A stretch of 42,500 nt of DNA, taken from assembly GCA_001586965.3 (NCBI GenBank), contig LUCW03002319.1, forward strand, positions 37,501 to 80,000, written 5' to 3'. Position numbers and translations under genes: made by a program. Numbering within the stretch: position 1 is the first letter of the stretch; the number at the start of each line of letters is the position of its first letter. The DNA comes from Sphaeroforma sirkka (taxonomy: Eukaryota > Opisthokonta > Ichthyosporea > Ichthyophonida). A model generated the notes under the pieces. That model was not told where the DNA came from. It did no database searches and saw nothing but the letters and a program-made list of their open reading frames with translations. Positions 1 through 10,419 of this stretch are shown one piece after another.

Positions 1-434
1 CTGTTGCATAGACGACGCATACTAGTATGTGTATGCTACTTATATTCGGTCGAGCGGTAGCGGAACTGTGCACTCGATTAGAGTTCGCTATATATCCGAT
101 ATGATCACGAATCCACACATACGTCAAGCTTTGTACTCAAATATCTATAAGACTGTACTATTACATCTAAATACCAATTCAAACGGTTCTGCAATCGAAC
201 CCAATAAACTTTACACGTGCAGGTGATTTGTGTACCCAGAGGTTCCTTTGATATATATATATATATATACCTTCCATCCCACACTATTGTATTCGAATTA
301 AGTGCACAACACATATACACGCGGTATCTCGTATTCAAAAGGTCCTCTTACTCCTCCCAAACCCACCCACCTACACACCACCCCTCACTCTCTCTTTCTC
401 ACCCAACACCTGTCCACCCCATCAACCCCTTCAG

Positions 435-2044
435 GTCTAAGAAACGGGGGAGGCATTGGGGACGTACTGCGTGTGCGATCGAAGGACGAGCCACTGTACG
501 GTGGGCGTGTGGTGTATGACCTCATGTTCTACTTTATTGTCATCATCATCATCATGAATCTGATCTTTGGTGTCATCATCGACACGTTTGCGGATCTGCG
601 TGCGGAGAAGAATGATACGGAGGTATGGTAGACGGGTGTGTGTCGCAGTCTATGTTTTAGGGTTTTAGGTCTATGGTTGTGGGTGTGTATGTGTCTGTGC
701 TGTTAGTTGCCATGATGATGGTGTTCTCCGTTCACGTGCGTACAGATATGCCACAAACTTCGTACGCTTATTTGTAACTTGCAGTCAGTAATATTGGTAT
801 AGACCCGTGTATCTATGATCCATCCTTCTCACTAGTGTCTAGTATCAACCATCCAACCTTGTTGACCTCATTAATACCAAGGACTTATCAGCTGAGCAGC
901 CCCCACGCCTTGCACGCCCATCCCTTACTCACACCACAATACCCCTTGCGCTTACACCTGTAGTCAACTGTACATATTCTGATCCGTTGCCTTCCCATGT
1001 ATATATATTGGTGTTACTTTCTCCTCACATGCCTATTACCACAATCACTTATATTATTTATATATTGTTGTTACTTTCTTCTCACATACCTATTACCACA
1101 CTCACATATTCTTTCTATATTGGTTTTACTTTCTTCTCACATACCTATTACCACACCCACTTATATCCCGATACATTGTCTTCCCATTCATATATCAGTA
1201 TACTCTTTGCTCACATACCCCCGGCCACACTCACTCACTCCTCCACAACAGGACAACATGAAGAACACGTGCTATGTGTGTGGGCTCTCCCGCACGGCCT
1301 TTGACAGCAGCAGCCGCGCCGCCACCTTTGAACAACACACACTAACCGAACACAACGTCTGGGACTATGTGTATTTCATGACTCATCTGCGGATCAAGGA
1401 CAGTACCGAGTTTACAGGCCCTGAGTCCTATGTCAAGCGAATGTTGGACGAGCGAGACAACTCGTGGTTCCCGCGTATGCAGGTGTGTTTGACGCTGTTT
1501 GCGCTGGTTTGCTGTATGTATGTATGTATGTATGTATGTATGTATGTATGTATGTATGTATGTATGTATGTATGTATGTATGTATGTATGTATGTATGTA
1601 TGTATGTATGTATGTATGTATGTATGTATGTATGTATGTATGTACGTATGTATGTATGTATGTATGTATGTATGTATGTGTTGCGTACATGTACAATGTA
1701 TGTATGCATGTGCATGTATGCATGCAATGCATGCATGCACGTACGTATGTATGCATGTATGTGTATGTACGCATGTACGTATGTATGTACGCATGTATGC
1801 ATGTATGCGTGTATGTACATGTATGTATGTATGCATGCACGTATGCATGTATGCATGTATGTATGTATGTATGTATGTATGTACGTGTATGTATGTGTGT
1901 ATTATATATGTATGTATTCTTGGTATGTTCATCCATGCATCCATGCACCCATGTATATATATGATGCACACACACATATATATACATATATATATATATA
2001 CATACATGTGTGTGATGTGTGTGTGTGTATGTACATTATTTAGG

Positions 2045-2075
<31 letters not shown>

Positions 2076-3624
2076 ATGTATGTATGATATATGTATAAAG
2101 TATACGTATATGTATGTATATATATATGTGTGTGTGTCTGTGTGTGTATATGTGTATGTAGGGTGCACAAGGTGTACTAGATGTACTACATACTTATATA
2201 TATCGTGAAGTTCACACTCCCTGCATTAAACCCCCCATGTCCACATATCACCATTTCTCCAGGCTATCTCTCTGTTGCAACGTGACAAACACGAAGATCA
2301 AGCAGACATTCGGACACTTAAGGGCGAATTGCATACGACATATAATAAGTTGGATGATTTGACCAATGAACTGGTATGTATTTAACCCAGGTGGGAGTGT
2401 ACACACGTGCAAGTATAGTGTCAAGTACGGTGGGTGTCCATTTTTTTTAGTGTTTAAGATGTTTTTTTTTTTTTATATATAGCTACGCTTACGCACTGTT
2501 TCTGACTGAGAATTTGAGTAGGCGTCTACCTGTGTTACCAAAGCGCAGATATACATACAATGAACGAACGCGTATATTCCCATAATCGTCCTTGCTGGTG
2601 TCCGTAAACATACATGGGTGCTTGTACGAATAACCTCACAAGTATTGCAGATGTATCGGTATGTGCTTATCTGTATATATCAAGAAACCCAAATATAGAT
2701 AAGCAGTTGTGGTACACCGCTCAACTCTTTTGCGATCAAGAACACTGGCCATGCCGATGTGATGAATCACATTCTACGTGGTGGCTCCCTCGTGTAGTTG
2801 TGGCGTGCTACAGACATACAGTGTCTGGTCAGCTTATACTTGGCCCAAGCTTGTGCTCGATCGAGACCCTTGACCGGATTCACCCAGTATACCGGTTTCA
2901 TTTAGGCAATCAACTGTTGTAGGTAGCCCACATCAGGCGTAGTTTGTTCATGGAGAGGCATACACCCACCCCCATACCACCCCATGTGACACTCCATTCA
3001 TACATTCATACGTGAGTGGGCCGCACCTTGTACGTACATATGTACTAGTGCACTTTGTCACGCATAACTAATTCTCATACATATCTAATTCTCACACATA
3101 TCTACTTATCACATAACTATTTATCACACAACTATTTACACACAGCTATTTATAACACAACTAATTCCCATACATAACTAATTCTCGCACATAACGAATT
3201 CTCACACATACCTAATTCTCACACATAACTATTTATCACACAACTATTCACACACAGCTATTTATAACACATAACGAATTCCCATATATAACTAATTCTC
3301 ACACATAACGAATTCTCACACATAACGAATTCCCATACATAACTAATTCTCACACATAACGAATTCTCACACATAACTATTTATCACACGTCACTATTTA
3401 TCACACTTAACTATTTATAACAACTAATTCTCACATAACTATTGATCGCACATAACTATTGATCGCACATAACTGACAATAGCTTTGTGTGTCGATTCAC
3501 TATCCAGGTGTCTGTGCAACGAACAATCAAATCGCAGCACACGAGTATGGCCCGTGAAGCACAACGCCGTGATGCCAACAACCGAATTGCAACTCAGCGC
3601 ACTACCAATTCCTACTACCAATAG
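435..3624 (+). CDS. ITPR: Inositol 1,4,5-trisphosphate receptor, last four exons (5'-partial)
   Basis: This is the C-terminal end of an IP3-gated Ca2+ release channel of the endoplasmic reticulum. Exons read from the sequence are 435-622, 1252-1482, 2263-2373 and 3508-3624 (TAG), all joined by GT-AG introns; the first exon opens inside a Gly codon and the later junctions are phase 0. The first exon carries the pore selectivity filter GGGIGD, then the last membrane helix and the family stretch [13 protein letters not shown]. The second has the C2H2-like zinc site (CYVC, then H and EH) and [13 protein letters not shown], ending in WFPRM. The third continues AISLL into a charged, probably coiled-coil tail. 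The end of the protein is short and Gln/Arg-rich. Upstream exons (ligand-binding and modulatory domains) lie outside the window; 1-434 looks like intron. Exons 1-3 match vertebrate IP3 receptors clearly; the fourth exon rests on frame, splice site and position only. Confidence 0.93.
1003..1180. repeat. Minisatellite, about 3 copies of a 56-bp unit in ITPR intron
   Basis: Three imperfect copies of a unit containing TTACTTTCTTCTCACATACC followed by TATTACCACACTCAC lie in the intron just before the zinc-site exon. Weaker echoes continue to about 1230. Confidence 0.7.
1514..2160. repeat. (GTAT)n microsatellite with degenerate tail in ITPR intron
   Basis: An almost perfect run of the tetranucleotide GTAT covers about 1514-1678. 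It degrades into GCATGTAT, GTACGTAT and (TA)n/(TG)n mixtures to about 2160. All long open frames here on both strands (MYVC or IHTY repeats) are translations of the repeat and are not genes. Confidence 0.95.
3052..3478. repeat. AT-rich minisatellite, units of about 16-18 bp, in ITPR intron
   Basis: About 25 variants of CACATAACTAATTCTCA and CACATAACTATTTATCA are arranged head to tail. They end about 30 bp before the acceptor of the last ITPR exon. Confidence 0.9.
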
Positions 3625-3809
3625 AAATTCGGGATTGGACACGCTAAAAATAGACGTTTTAAAAGCTATTAATAGTCTGATTACACAAGACATGACTGTC
3701 GGCTATTGAATACTCTGAGTCATGCTTGTGGCGGCTGTAACCGTTGCGCGGTAGGGCTGGGGTAGAGGCCGAGTGTGGTCGTCTGCGGTTGTATATAAAT
3801 CTAGTATTA

Positions 3810-3815
3810 AATAAA
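3810..3815 (+). promoter_or_regulatory. Poly(A) signal AATAAA of ITPR
   Basis: AATAAA lies about 185 bp after the TAG of the ITPR gene, the first canonical signal on this strand after the stop. Confidence 0.55.
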
Positions 3816-4395
3816 CGAACCTAAAATGTGACCACTCTCAGTAAAGAATGGTGAACGCTCATTTCATAAGCGTTTTTGAACGTTTTTCCATGGCTCATCA
3901 GCCGCTTCTGTGGATTTCTTGTCGTAGAAACTACAGGAGTTCAATCAGCGTGGGTTACAACATTGACACCGCTTTAGACGCGGGAATAGGCAAGGCAGAG
4001 CAACATACATAGATTTCATCACCAGAGATACGCCGACACCAACAACTACATACACGGTGCCTCCCCTGTCATGTGCTTGCTTATGTATACTCCCGAAAAG
4101 ATAACATATAACACACGCATATTACGAAATAAATCGATAATACACATTTGCGTATATCGAGGTACACGCGTGCAAATGGGCTACAATCGATAAGCGCCAT
4201 AGAGATACGGTCACTAACTCCGCTTCTAGACCTGGAACACCAATCACATGATACGTAGACTGAAGATGCTGACCAAGACAATAGCTGGTGCACTTCGTGA
4301 AGGTCATATGTCTGCAAGTTATCTGTATCATGGAATCTAGGGCAGCTCGGAAGAGGAGTTGTTCAACAGGGTGTTGCTTACGTTCGAGATGAGCC

Positions 4396-5070
4396 TTAGC
4401 GGGGTACAGTGTGGGGTATTCTCTTTGGTGATCTGACTGCTGATCTTGAGCCTAGAAGAAGCGTGCTCGAGTTATACATTGTGTGTTTGATGAATGCAAC
4501 AAAGTCGGTATGATACCGAAAACTGATGAGCTGCCGTTGTTTAAAAAGTATATCCACTAGAATGCCCGGTTTCATAATGACGATGGTGTGCAACTGTGTT
4601 GTAAGTAAAATATCTGGTGTGGTGGTATGGTGAGATGGGTGCTGTACTAGTATGCAGATCGGAACTAAATTGGTGTTGACTTTGTAGAAAAAGTTGGAAT
4701 CAGCTATATGAACCAACAAGTCGTATAAACTACGTTTCTTTAAACTATCTCAAAATGAATCATTCTGGCTAAACCTACACGTTTGCATGATACTAATGTG
4801 TCGGCGATGCCAGTATGGAAGCCGTGACAGTTGAATGTGTTGCCCATGTGTTGGACCTTTTTTTTTTGCGGCAAGGTACATCCACGTTAAAACCTGTTTA
4901 AATAGGCCCAAAACACGATAACATATGTAACCACAATAGTAAAAATAGCATTCTTCCTCGTCTACTTCTGATTGTTTTATTTTTACAGCCACCCTCCGCG
5001 CACGTTTTGGCGGCTTATATGTCACTGTTGATTTACTGGAAGCAGTGCTGAAACTGGCATTGACACTCAA
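4396..5070 (-). pseudogene. Unrecognised minus-strand reading frame with one in-frame TGA
   Basis: From 5070 down to 4396 one frame stays open for about 225 codons except for a single TGA near 4750. The N-terminal third is Ser/Thr/Lys-rich with a basic stretch (KPPKRARRVAVKIK), followed by an acidic segment (SEVDEEE). No splice sites neatly remove the stop and no family was recognised. It could be a decayed host gene, part of a mobile element or chance. Nothing in the neighbours helps. Confidence 0.25.
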
Positions 5071-5385
5071 TGGTGTCTATTGTCTAACTTTTGTTTCTGA
5101 CAGCTCTCGATGATGTTTTCGTATCCAACAGCGGCTCTTAAACTGGGAAGTTAATAAGTGATACAGAGCATGAAAAGAGTCCTTAGTTTTATAGCCTTCC
5201 CTTTGGTGATCGTCATCGGTTTCGACTGATCGAAATTTTAAGTCTTCCCAGAGTTATTGCTAACTACTGTCTATCAGAGACACTCGCGCGCTCGGACGTT
5301 CCACATCCAATAGTGTAAGAGTTTCCATTTTCGAAAGTGCAAAAGTCATGTATTCACATCTTCTTATCAATATATTTGATAAATC

Positions 5386-5640
5386 AATCTCTGAAGACAA
5401 ATTTGTTTTAAGCAAACCGTTTAGCTTACTTTCAAGGAAAAGTCCACACAAGAGCAAAAGTGTGGTCTCTGATTATATTTGCCGTTACATTTAGGTATCT
5501 TGACTTTGATTCTATGATACCAATTTATTTGTGATACTTGACTATAACATTTTATCAAAGCTTAATCTCTGAAAACCATTTGTTTGCAAGCCGTCTAGTT
5601 TACTTCGTGGAAAATATAGCACGAGAGGAAAAGTGTGGTC
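5386..5640. repeat. Diverged direct repeat, two ~70-85 bp copies
   Basis: 5386-5472 and 5574-5640 both start AATCTCTGAA and end AAAGTGTGGTC. They share TTTGTTT, CAAACCGT/CAAGCCGT and TTACTT in the same order. They sit just outside the transposon-like element that begins near 5862. Confidence 0.6.
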
Positions 5641-6162
5641 ACCTGCTCAGTATTAATTTGAGCTATATATATGGTATTTGAAAAAGGCTACGAACCTCTA
5701 TATCACGATATGCGTATAATATTGGAATTTTTTTTTTTTCATTTTCACTACTCGAATTGCATTTATGAATATTTTACTGTAGAAGAAACAAACTTCCATT
5801 CAATTTCACCGAACCTCTCCAACGATTATAAAACCGATGAACCAAATTGTAATAATTAACAAAGTCGCTGAAAGTACATTGATAATGTGGAAAAGTCACT
5901 AAATGTACTTTCACTCTTCTCCTCGATGAAAACGTACTGAAATATTGATCAAATATGTAAAGATTTACATTTAGCGACAATCCTATTTTTTTTTATGTAC
6001 AATTAGTAACTTTATCGTGCAAAATTTGCTTAAATTTAAAGTAAAAAGCCTTCGGCTATATCCATTTCTTACGAATAAACGTGTTGAAGGGGGGTATGTT
6101 GTCTTTTATTGATTGGTAGTGATATATGCTACTTCATTCAAGCTGCTTCATTCAAGCTTATC

Positions 6163-7044
6163 TCACTGCCTGGCTCGCAACTCACGTGGTCTGTGATGCC
6201 CTTTTACAGAGATATATGAGAATAGTGTTTCGGAAATCCATTTCCTAATTCTGTCGTCATGTTGGCCGCTTGTGACATTCTTGCGAAGACAATGCCTCCA
6301 AATCATGCACGAGTTGTGGATTTTCTGATACTGCTCTAGCATAGGCACAAAGCAAAACCCCACAGCTAAGACTGTCGTGTTGGTTTATACCGCCTACTTT
6401 TAGGCTGTATGTAACATTATCTGTGAGGTAACATTTCATCCATCGTACTATATAATTGAATTGTTCGTCAGCTCTAACAAAATTTGGCATACCATCTAAA
6501 ATAGTAAATGTAGTGTTAGTTGTGTACAATGTAACAATCGCCAAGTTCCAATGTGCGTTGCTATGATTCCATGAGATCAATACAAAGACCTTTTCGGACA
6601 CCTGCGGTGGTCCCTTAAGTCGTAAGCTTTCTGCCCTACGATACTTGTATAAGTCCTTCATCCATACTCTATGTGCATCAGCTTCACAGAAACAAACAGC
6701 CAGATAGGGCAATCGTGATTAATGGTAAAATACCCCGGATATAAGCGAGCCTTTGATCCACTCCTCTGGTTTGCAGCATTGCACTACAATGTTCTCCTGC
6801 AAAATCCAACCGCCGACATAAATGACTTCGACTCTGCCACAGTACCTATCGCTACATTGGTATCTACGTTGATTATCTCCTTTCGCTTCTTTTCTACATG
6901 TTCACTGTTCCCACTGCTCATTGTAGAAGGCGGCGCTCTCTTTCTCAACAACGTAGAGCGATACAACTTGTTTTTGCTAGTACGAGAGCCGGAAAAAAAA
7001 GTGCACTCACACTGACACTCTGACACTGTCACTGTCTCACACAC
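6163..7044 (-). pseudogene. Ulp1/C48-like cysteine protease remnant of the element
   Basis: The region shows the order of catalytic motifs of SUMO-protease-like enzymes: a His-Trp pair in SNAHWNLAIV, an Asp in TILDGMPN, and a Gln followed by a Cys-Gly pair in NQHDSLSCGVLLC. An N-terminal part rich in Lys and Ser lies toward 7044. The reading is interrupted, as elsewhere in this element. In this family the protease is carried beside a transposase and its role in mobility is not clear. A shorter copy of the same sequence is found at about 13.16-13.28 kb. Confidence 0.6.
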
Positions 7045-7153
7045 ACAACCACAAATAAATATAAATACACTTTTGAGAAGCTACTATATATCATATATAC
7101 TAACTTTGCGTGTTTAGTATGCTTAGTAGTTCATAGTTTAAAGATAGATAGAG

Positions 7154-8416
7154 ATGGAGTTTGAGGAGGGCGACTTAGAGGATGATCCACTGGATTTAAT
7201 ATCGGACGATGACGGTGATCTCAACGATGATTTGATGGGTTCTAACAGACTAACGATTGACAGGTTGGAAGCTGAGATCGGCGGTACTTTGCCACCTGTG
7301 GAGATAGACAGGTCCTCAACTGCCTGACGACAATTCTGCCTATCGTAGAGTTCTTGGAGATGGCTTCCATCTTCTGAAACTTCTTCAACTCAAGAAGAAG
7401 CATTCGTGCTACAGAGGCCTTATGCAAATTTTTTCGGAGGCTATGTTCGTACGCGATCAAACTATACTTAAAAAGGTAGACCACGTTTTAGTCACTCGAT
7501 ATAACTCATCCGTGCTGGAGAAAGAGAAAACTAGAAAGGGTAAAGCATATATCGGAGCTCGTATCCCACGTATATGACCCGATCCACTAACTATCACTCG
7601 TCGTGTACAGTTGAATACTTTAGACAGTAGAATTGTATCAAAACCGGAGAGAAGCTGTTCTCTAACAACATCAGCCAGCATGACCCAAAAAAATATTACT
7701 TTCATTCCGTAGAGGCTACTATTCAGACCCACCTGAAAAAAGAATATTTTATGTGTTGAGGAAAAATCGAGACGGACTGGACATTTATGGTTCGAGACGA
7801 GGTACAAGTGGGGTGGAAGGGGCGTGGCATCAAGAATTAGCAGAAGATTTGGTTGTTATATATCAAGTGGTAAACAAAGTGATATGATACTGCCAAGCTT
7901 TGTCCCACGACGAATCTATCGCATAGGTGTCGAAAAACCAGGCGTGGCAGATTGTGGCCATAACGATCTCGCATTGGTAGATACAGTTGCATCTGCCTAC
8001 GGTGAGCTAACAGGTGAAACCTACAGTATAGGTGGTATACCATGGCAGAAAATTTTTAAGACTCGGGCGAAACAACAGGCGTTACGAGCATGCCATACTA
8101 TATAAACCAAACTGAAATAGAAGACATAGAAGAGAGACTAATGGATATTAAGTTAGCGCCCGATCGAGCTTGTGTTGCTCAAGTGCAAGAACTGCCAACT
8201 CCCTTACTTGTAGTTGGTCCTACGGAGTGGGGATTGTTTGTGAATCTAATGGAACAGAGCTTATCAAATAAAGATATGTTCTCCCATTGGAATAAGCATG
8301 TAGACGGTACCAGCATATTCATGAAAGTGCCTGCGCACTTCGAGACTGCCAGGGGTATCATAGAACGCCGTCGCAACGAAGCTGCCACACGTGCACAGTA
8401 TCCTGGGATGGAATAA
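7154..8416 (+). pseudogene. Transposase-like remnant of the element
   Basis: A plus-strand coding-like region, divergent from the protease region. It begins with a strongly acidic N-terminal segment (MEFEEGDLEDDPLDLISDDD) after an AT-rich leader. Near 7798-7830 it shows an RGTSGVEGAWH motif; I have seen similar RGT..EG..H motifs in large fungal and protist transposon proteins that also carry Ulp1 domains (memory, not a search). The final part (to 8416) is an unrecognised 100-residue stretch. It has several breaks and is not an active gene. Confidence 0.4.
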
Positions 8417-8419
8417 TTA

Positions 8420-9000
8420 CGCAAGATTCTAAATAGCACAGCAGCACGCACATGTAAACTTCGATGGATATTTCTATGTTTTAAACTATGTTATATAAAC
8501 TAAGATACAACTTAAGTTAGATAGGATTTAGCAGTGGTACCTTGTGTAAGAATGATTGGAACTGCCTCTTGGTAAGAGCCTTAATATCCTCGATCACACA
8601 GGACGTGCCTCTAGCTGTTCTTTATTGAATAATTTCTACTAAAAGTACTAAGTGTTCATGACCACATGTCTAATTTATAGATAGACATAAGAACGTAAGT
8701 CAAGTTAATGCATTGGCTAATATAAATAAAGTACCATCTGAAGAAAAAAGAAAAAAAGAAAAAGACTTATTGGATTGTGGAGATTGGCGGGAAGACCAAA
8801 ACCTGTAAGTAGTAGTTCAGAAATTATAAAATTTAGTTTATATCGTACATCTACTATCGTCTCAAATAGGTCCAAGTAAATGAGTCATACCAAATACTCA
8901 GGCTATTGCAGCCATCAAAGTAAATTTAGAACACTTTGTAAATATTGGAAAAAGAATTTGTATTAAATTATTTTAAATACAAATAAAAACCAATATATTA
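8420..9000. other. AT-rich spacer inside the element, no gene
   Basis: No open frame of note and no recognised signal; short A-rich and AAAG-rich stretches near 8740-8765. Confidence 0.5.
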
Positions 9001-9002
9001 TC

Positions 9003-10043
9003 TCATTCGATTTCTACGCAGTGAATTTTTATTGTGGGAAATGTACTTTTCGTATCGAAATAGAACACGTCCACAAAGTAAAAGTAATCTAGTAGGCGCT
9101 CTGCCGGTCGTGGATCACTCTCTAGTTTCCTAACCGGACAATCAGAGGCACGAATCCAGCCACACTTCAAAACTTCCTTCGCAAGCCCAACTGGTGGTTT
9201 CACTTGTCGCCCTGCGATTATTTCTGCTTGTATTTGTTTCAGCTGTTCATAGATGACACCCTTCACACCTTTCCCACCTTTAGTCCATCACGGCAAAGCT
9301 TCATCGTCGTCATTAAAATTATCACCCAAGTTTACGTTGTCATCGTCTGCTACTAGCTGTAAACGCCCATTTTTCGCGGCGCCTGCAGTTTGTGTTATTC
9401 CTACATTTTTAGGAGGCGTGTTAACTCTAGTAGTTGTGATTGGTGCTGGTGGTTGTAAAGTAATTACAGGTTGTGCTGGATCGGGGAGGTTCAACGTGAT
9501 TCCTGTGTTCTGTGTGTGTATATATCTTCATTGTCATTATTTACACCGTCAGCCCCGATTCCGTCTGTGTCTATGTCCATATTGCAGTCAGTGTGCAAAG
9601 TGCTGTCTGCTAAATTTTTGGGGCTCATTCCCCTCTGCAACTTCGGGTGCAAATGGCGTTGCTGTACTTAGCAAGGACTGCTGTGGGTAGTGAGCTTCCA
9701 CATCGTCCGTTTTGCCCTCGTCTGCTACCGTATCAGCGTTCTCGTTACCGCTCACGACTATATTTACATCACCATCCACGTAATTTTGTGTTGTACTATC
9801 AGGGCGATGATCTAGCATATCACTTAGTTTCAATTGGTTTTTACTTTTCTTCTTCGCAGCCAATGGATGCTTACCCTTTCCTGTGTTGTTGGCACCCCCC
9901 GAACCCTTCTGACGCATCGTTCCATCTTTATTAAAGCCCTTGATCTTGCCACCAACTGTACGCGAAGACGAAGACGCAGTCATATTCAAGCACACTAAAC
10001 TAAGCATATTATAGCTAAAAGTAGTGTGTGTTGAACTCTGCAA
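9003..10043 (-). pseudogene. Low-complexity protein remnant beside the element
   Basis: Minus-strand coding-like sequence. It starts with a Ser-rich then Lys/Gly-rich segment (KGKHPLAAKKKSKNQLKL), has an acidic middle (DDDNVNLGDNFNDDDEA) and ends in a more globular-looking part containing KCGWIRASDCP. It has a few breaks. Whether it belongs to the same element as the Ulp1 region is inferred only from closeness and similar decay. No family was recognised. Confidence 0.3.
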
Positions 10044-10328
10044 ACATTGATTGATGCATCAATTGAATGCAATTTTCTGAATTTGACGTTGTTAGAAGAA
10101 AAAAATGATATCACTAGATTAAAAGGGTCTTCACGACTGTGTTAGTCTTGTTTGTATGTACTATATTCTTGTCTCAAACAAACAAGAACATGTATAAAAG
10201 TACAGAAGATTAGCACGTGCAAGTGGTACGCCTAACGGGGGTGTATGTGTGTGTGTAAATATAAACAATATTTGATTATTTACTAGAACCCTGACAATCA
10301 TAAGCCTACCCACCGACCCCTTCTGTCA

Positions 10329-10408
10329 GACCCCCTGTGGGGGCCCTTCGGGCCCCGCCGGCTTCCTTTTCCTTTTCTTCGTTTTCAAATTAGGTGCCCT
10401 TAAGGCAC
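10329..10408. repeat. Cluster of three short GC-rich hairpins
   Basis: Three adjacent perfect dyads stand in AT-rich DNA: CCCCC-TGT-GGGGG, GGGCCC-TTC-GGGCCC (overlapping the first) and, 30 bp on, GTGCC-CTTAA-GGCAC. A pyrimidine-rich run separates the second and third. The block could be the 3' end of a lost element or a structured RNA end; no function can be shown. Confidence 0.55.
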
Positions 10409-10419
10409 ATTTCAAAAAA

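Larger units (their letters stand above)
3830..5860. other. Intergenic, no gene recognised
   Basis: No family could be recognised here. Contents worth noting are a small dyad near 3850-3900 (GAACGCT against AGCGTT), one interrupted minus-strand frame (4396-5070, listed separately) and a diverged direct repeat (5386-5640, listed separately). Confidence 0.5.
5862..10043. mobile_element. Decayed transposon-like element with Ulp1-type protease region
   Basis: Limits are approximate. The left end is set by its match to a shorter relative at 12797-13280; the right end is only the limit of coding-like sequence. It holds a minus-strand Ulp1/C48-like cysteine protease region (6163-7044), a divergent plus-strand region that looks like part of a transposase (7154-8416) and a minus-strand low-complexity region (9003-10043). 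All are interrupted by several breaks, so this is a fossil. Ulp1-type proteases occur in some DNA transposon superfamilies and also in Polintons. I see no polymerase, capsid or packaging ATPase, so a DNA transposon is more likely, but the family is unsettled. Confidence 0.55.

Noticed and set aside
1-434. Possible further upstream ITPR exon
   Set aside because: No stretch resembles the pore helix or S5; sequence looks like intron ending in TTCAG.
1342-2098. ORFs of up to 348 codons on both strands with MYVC/IHTY repeats
   Set aside because: Translations of a (GTAT)n microsatellite inside an ITPR intron.
2614-2922. 102-codon ORF with ATG inside the third ITPR intron
   Set aside because: No family features, no splice logic and wholly intronic; most likely chance.
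5862-10043. Calling the Ulp1 element a Polinton
   Set aside because: A Ulp1-type protease alone is not enough; no polymerase, integrase, capsid or ATPase signature was recognised.
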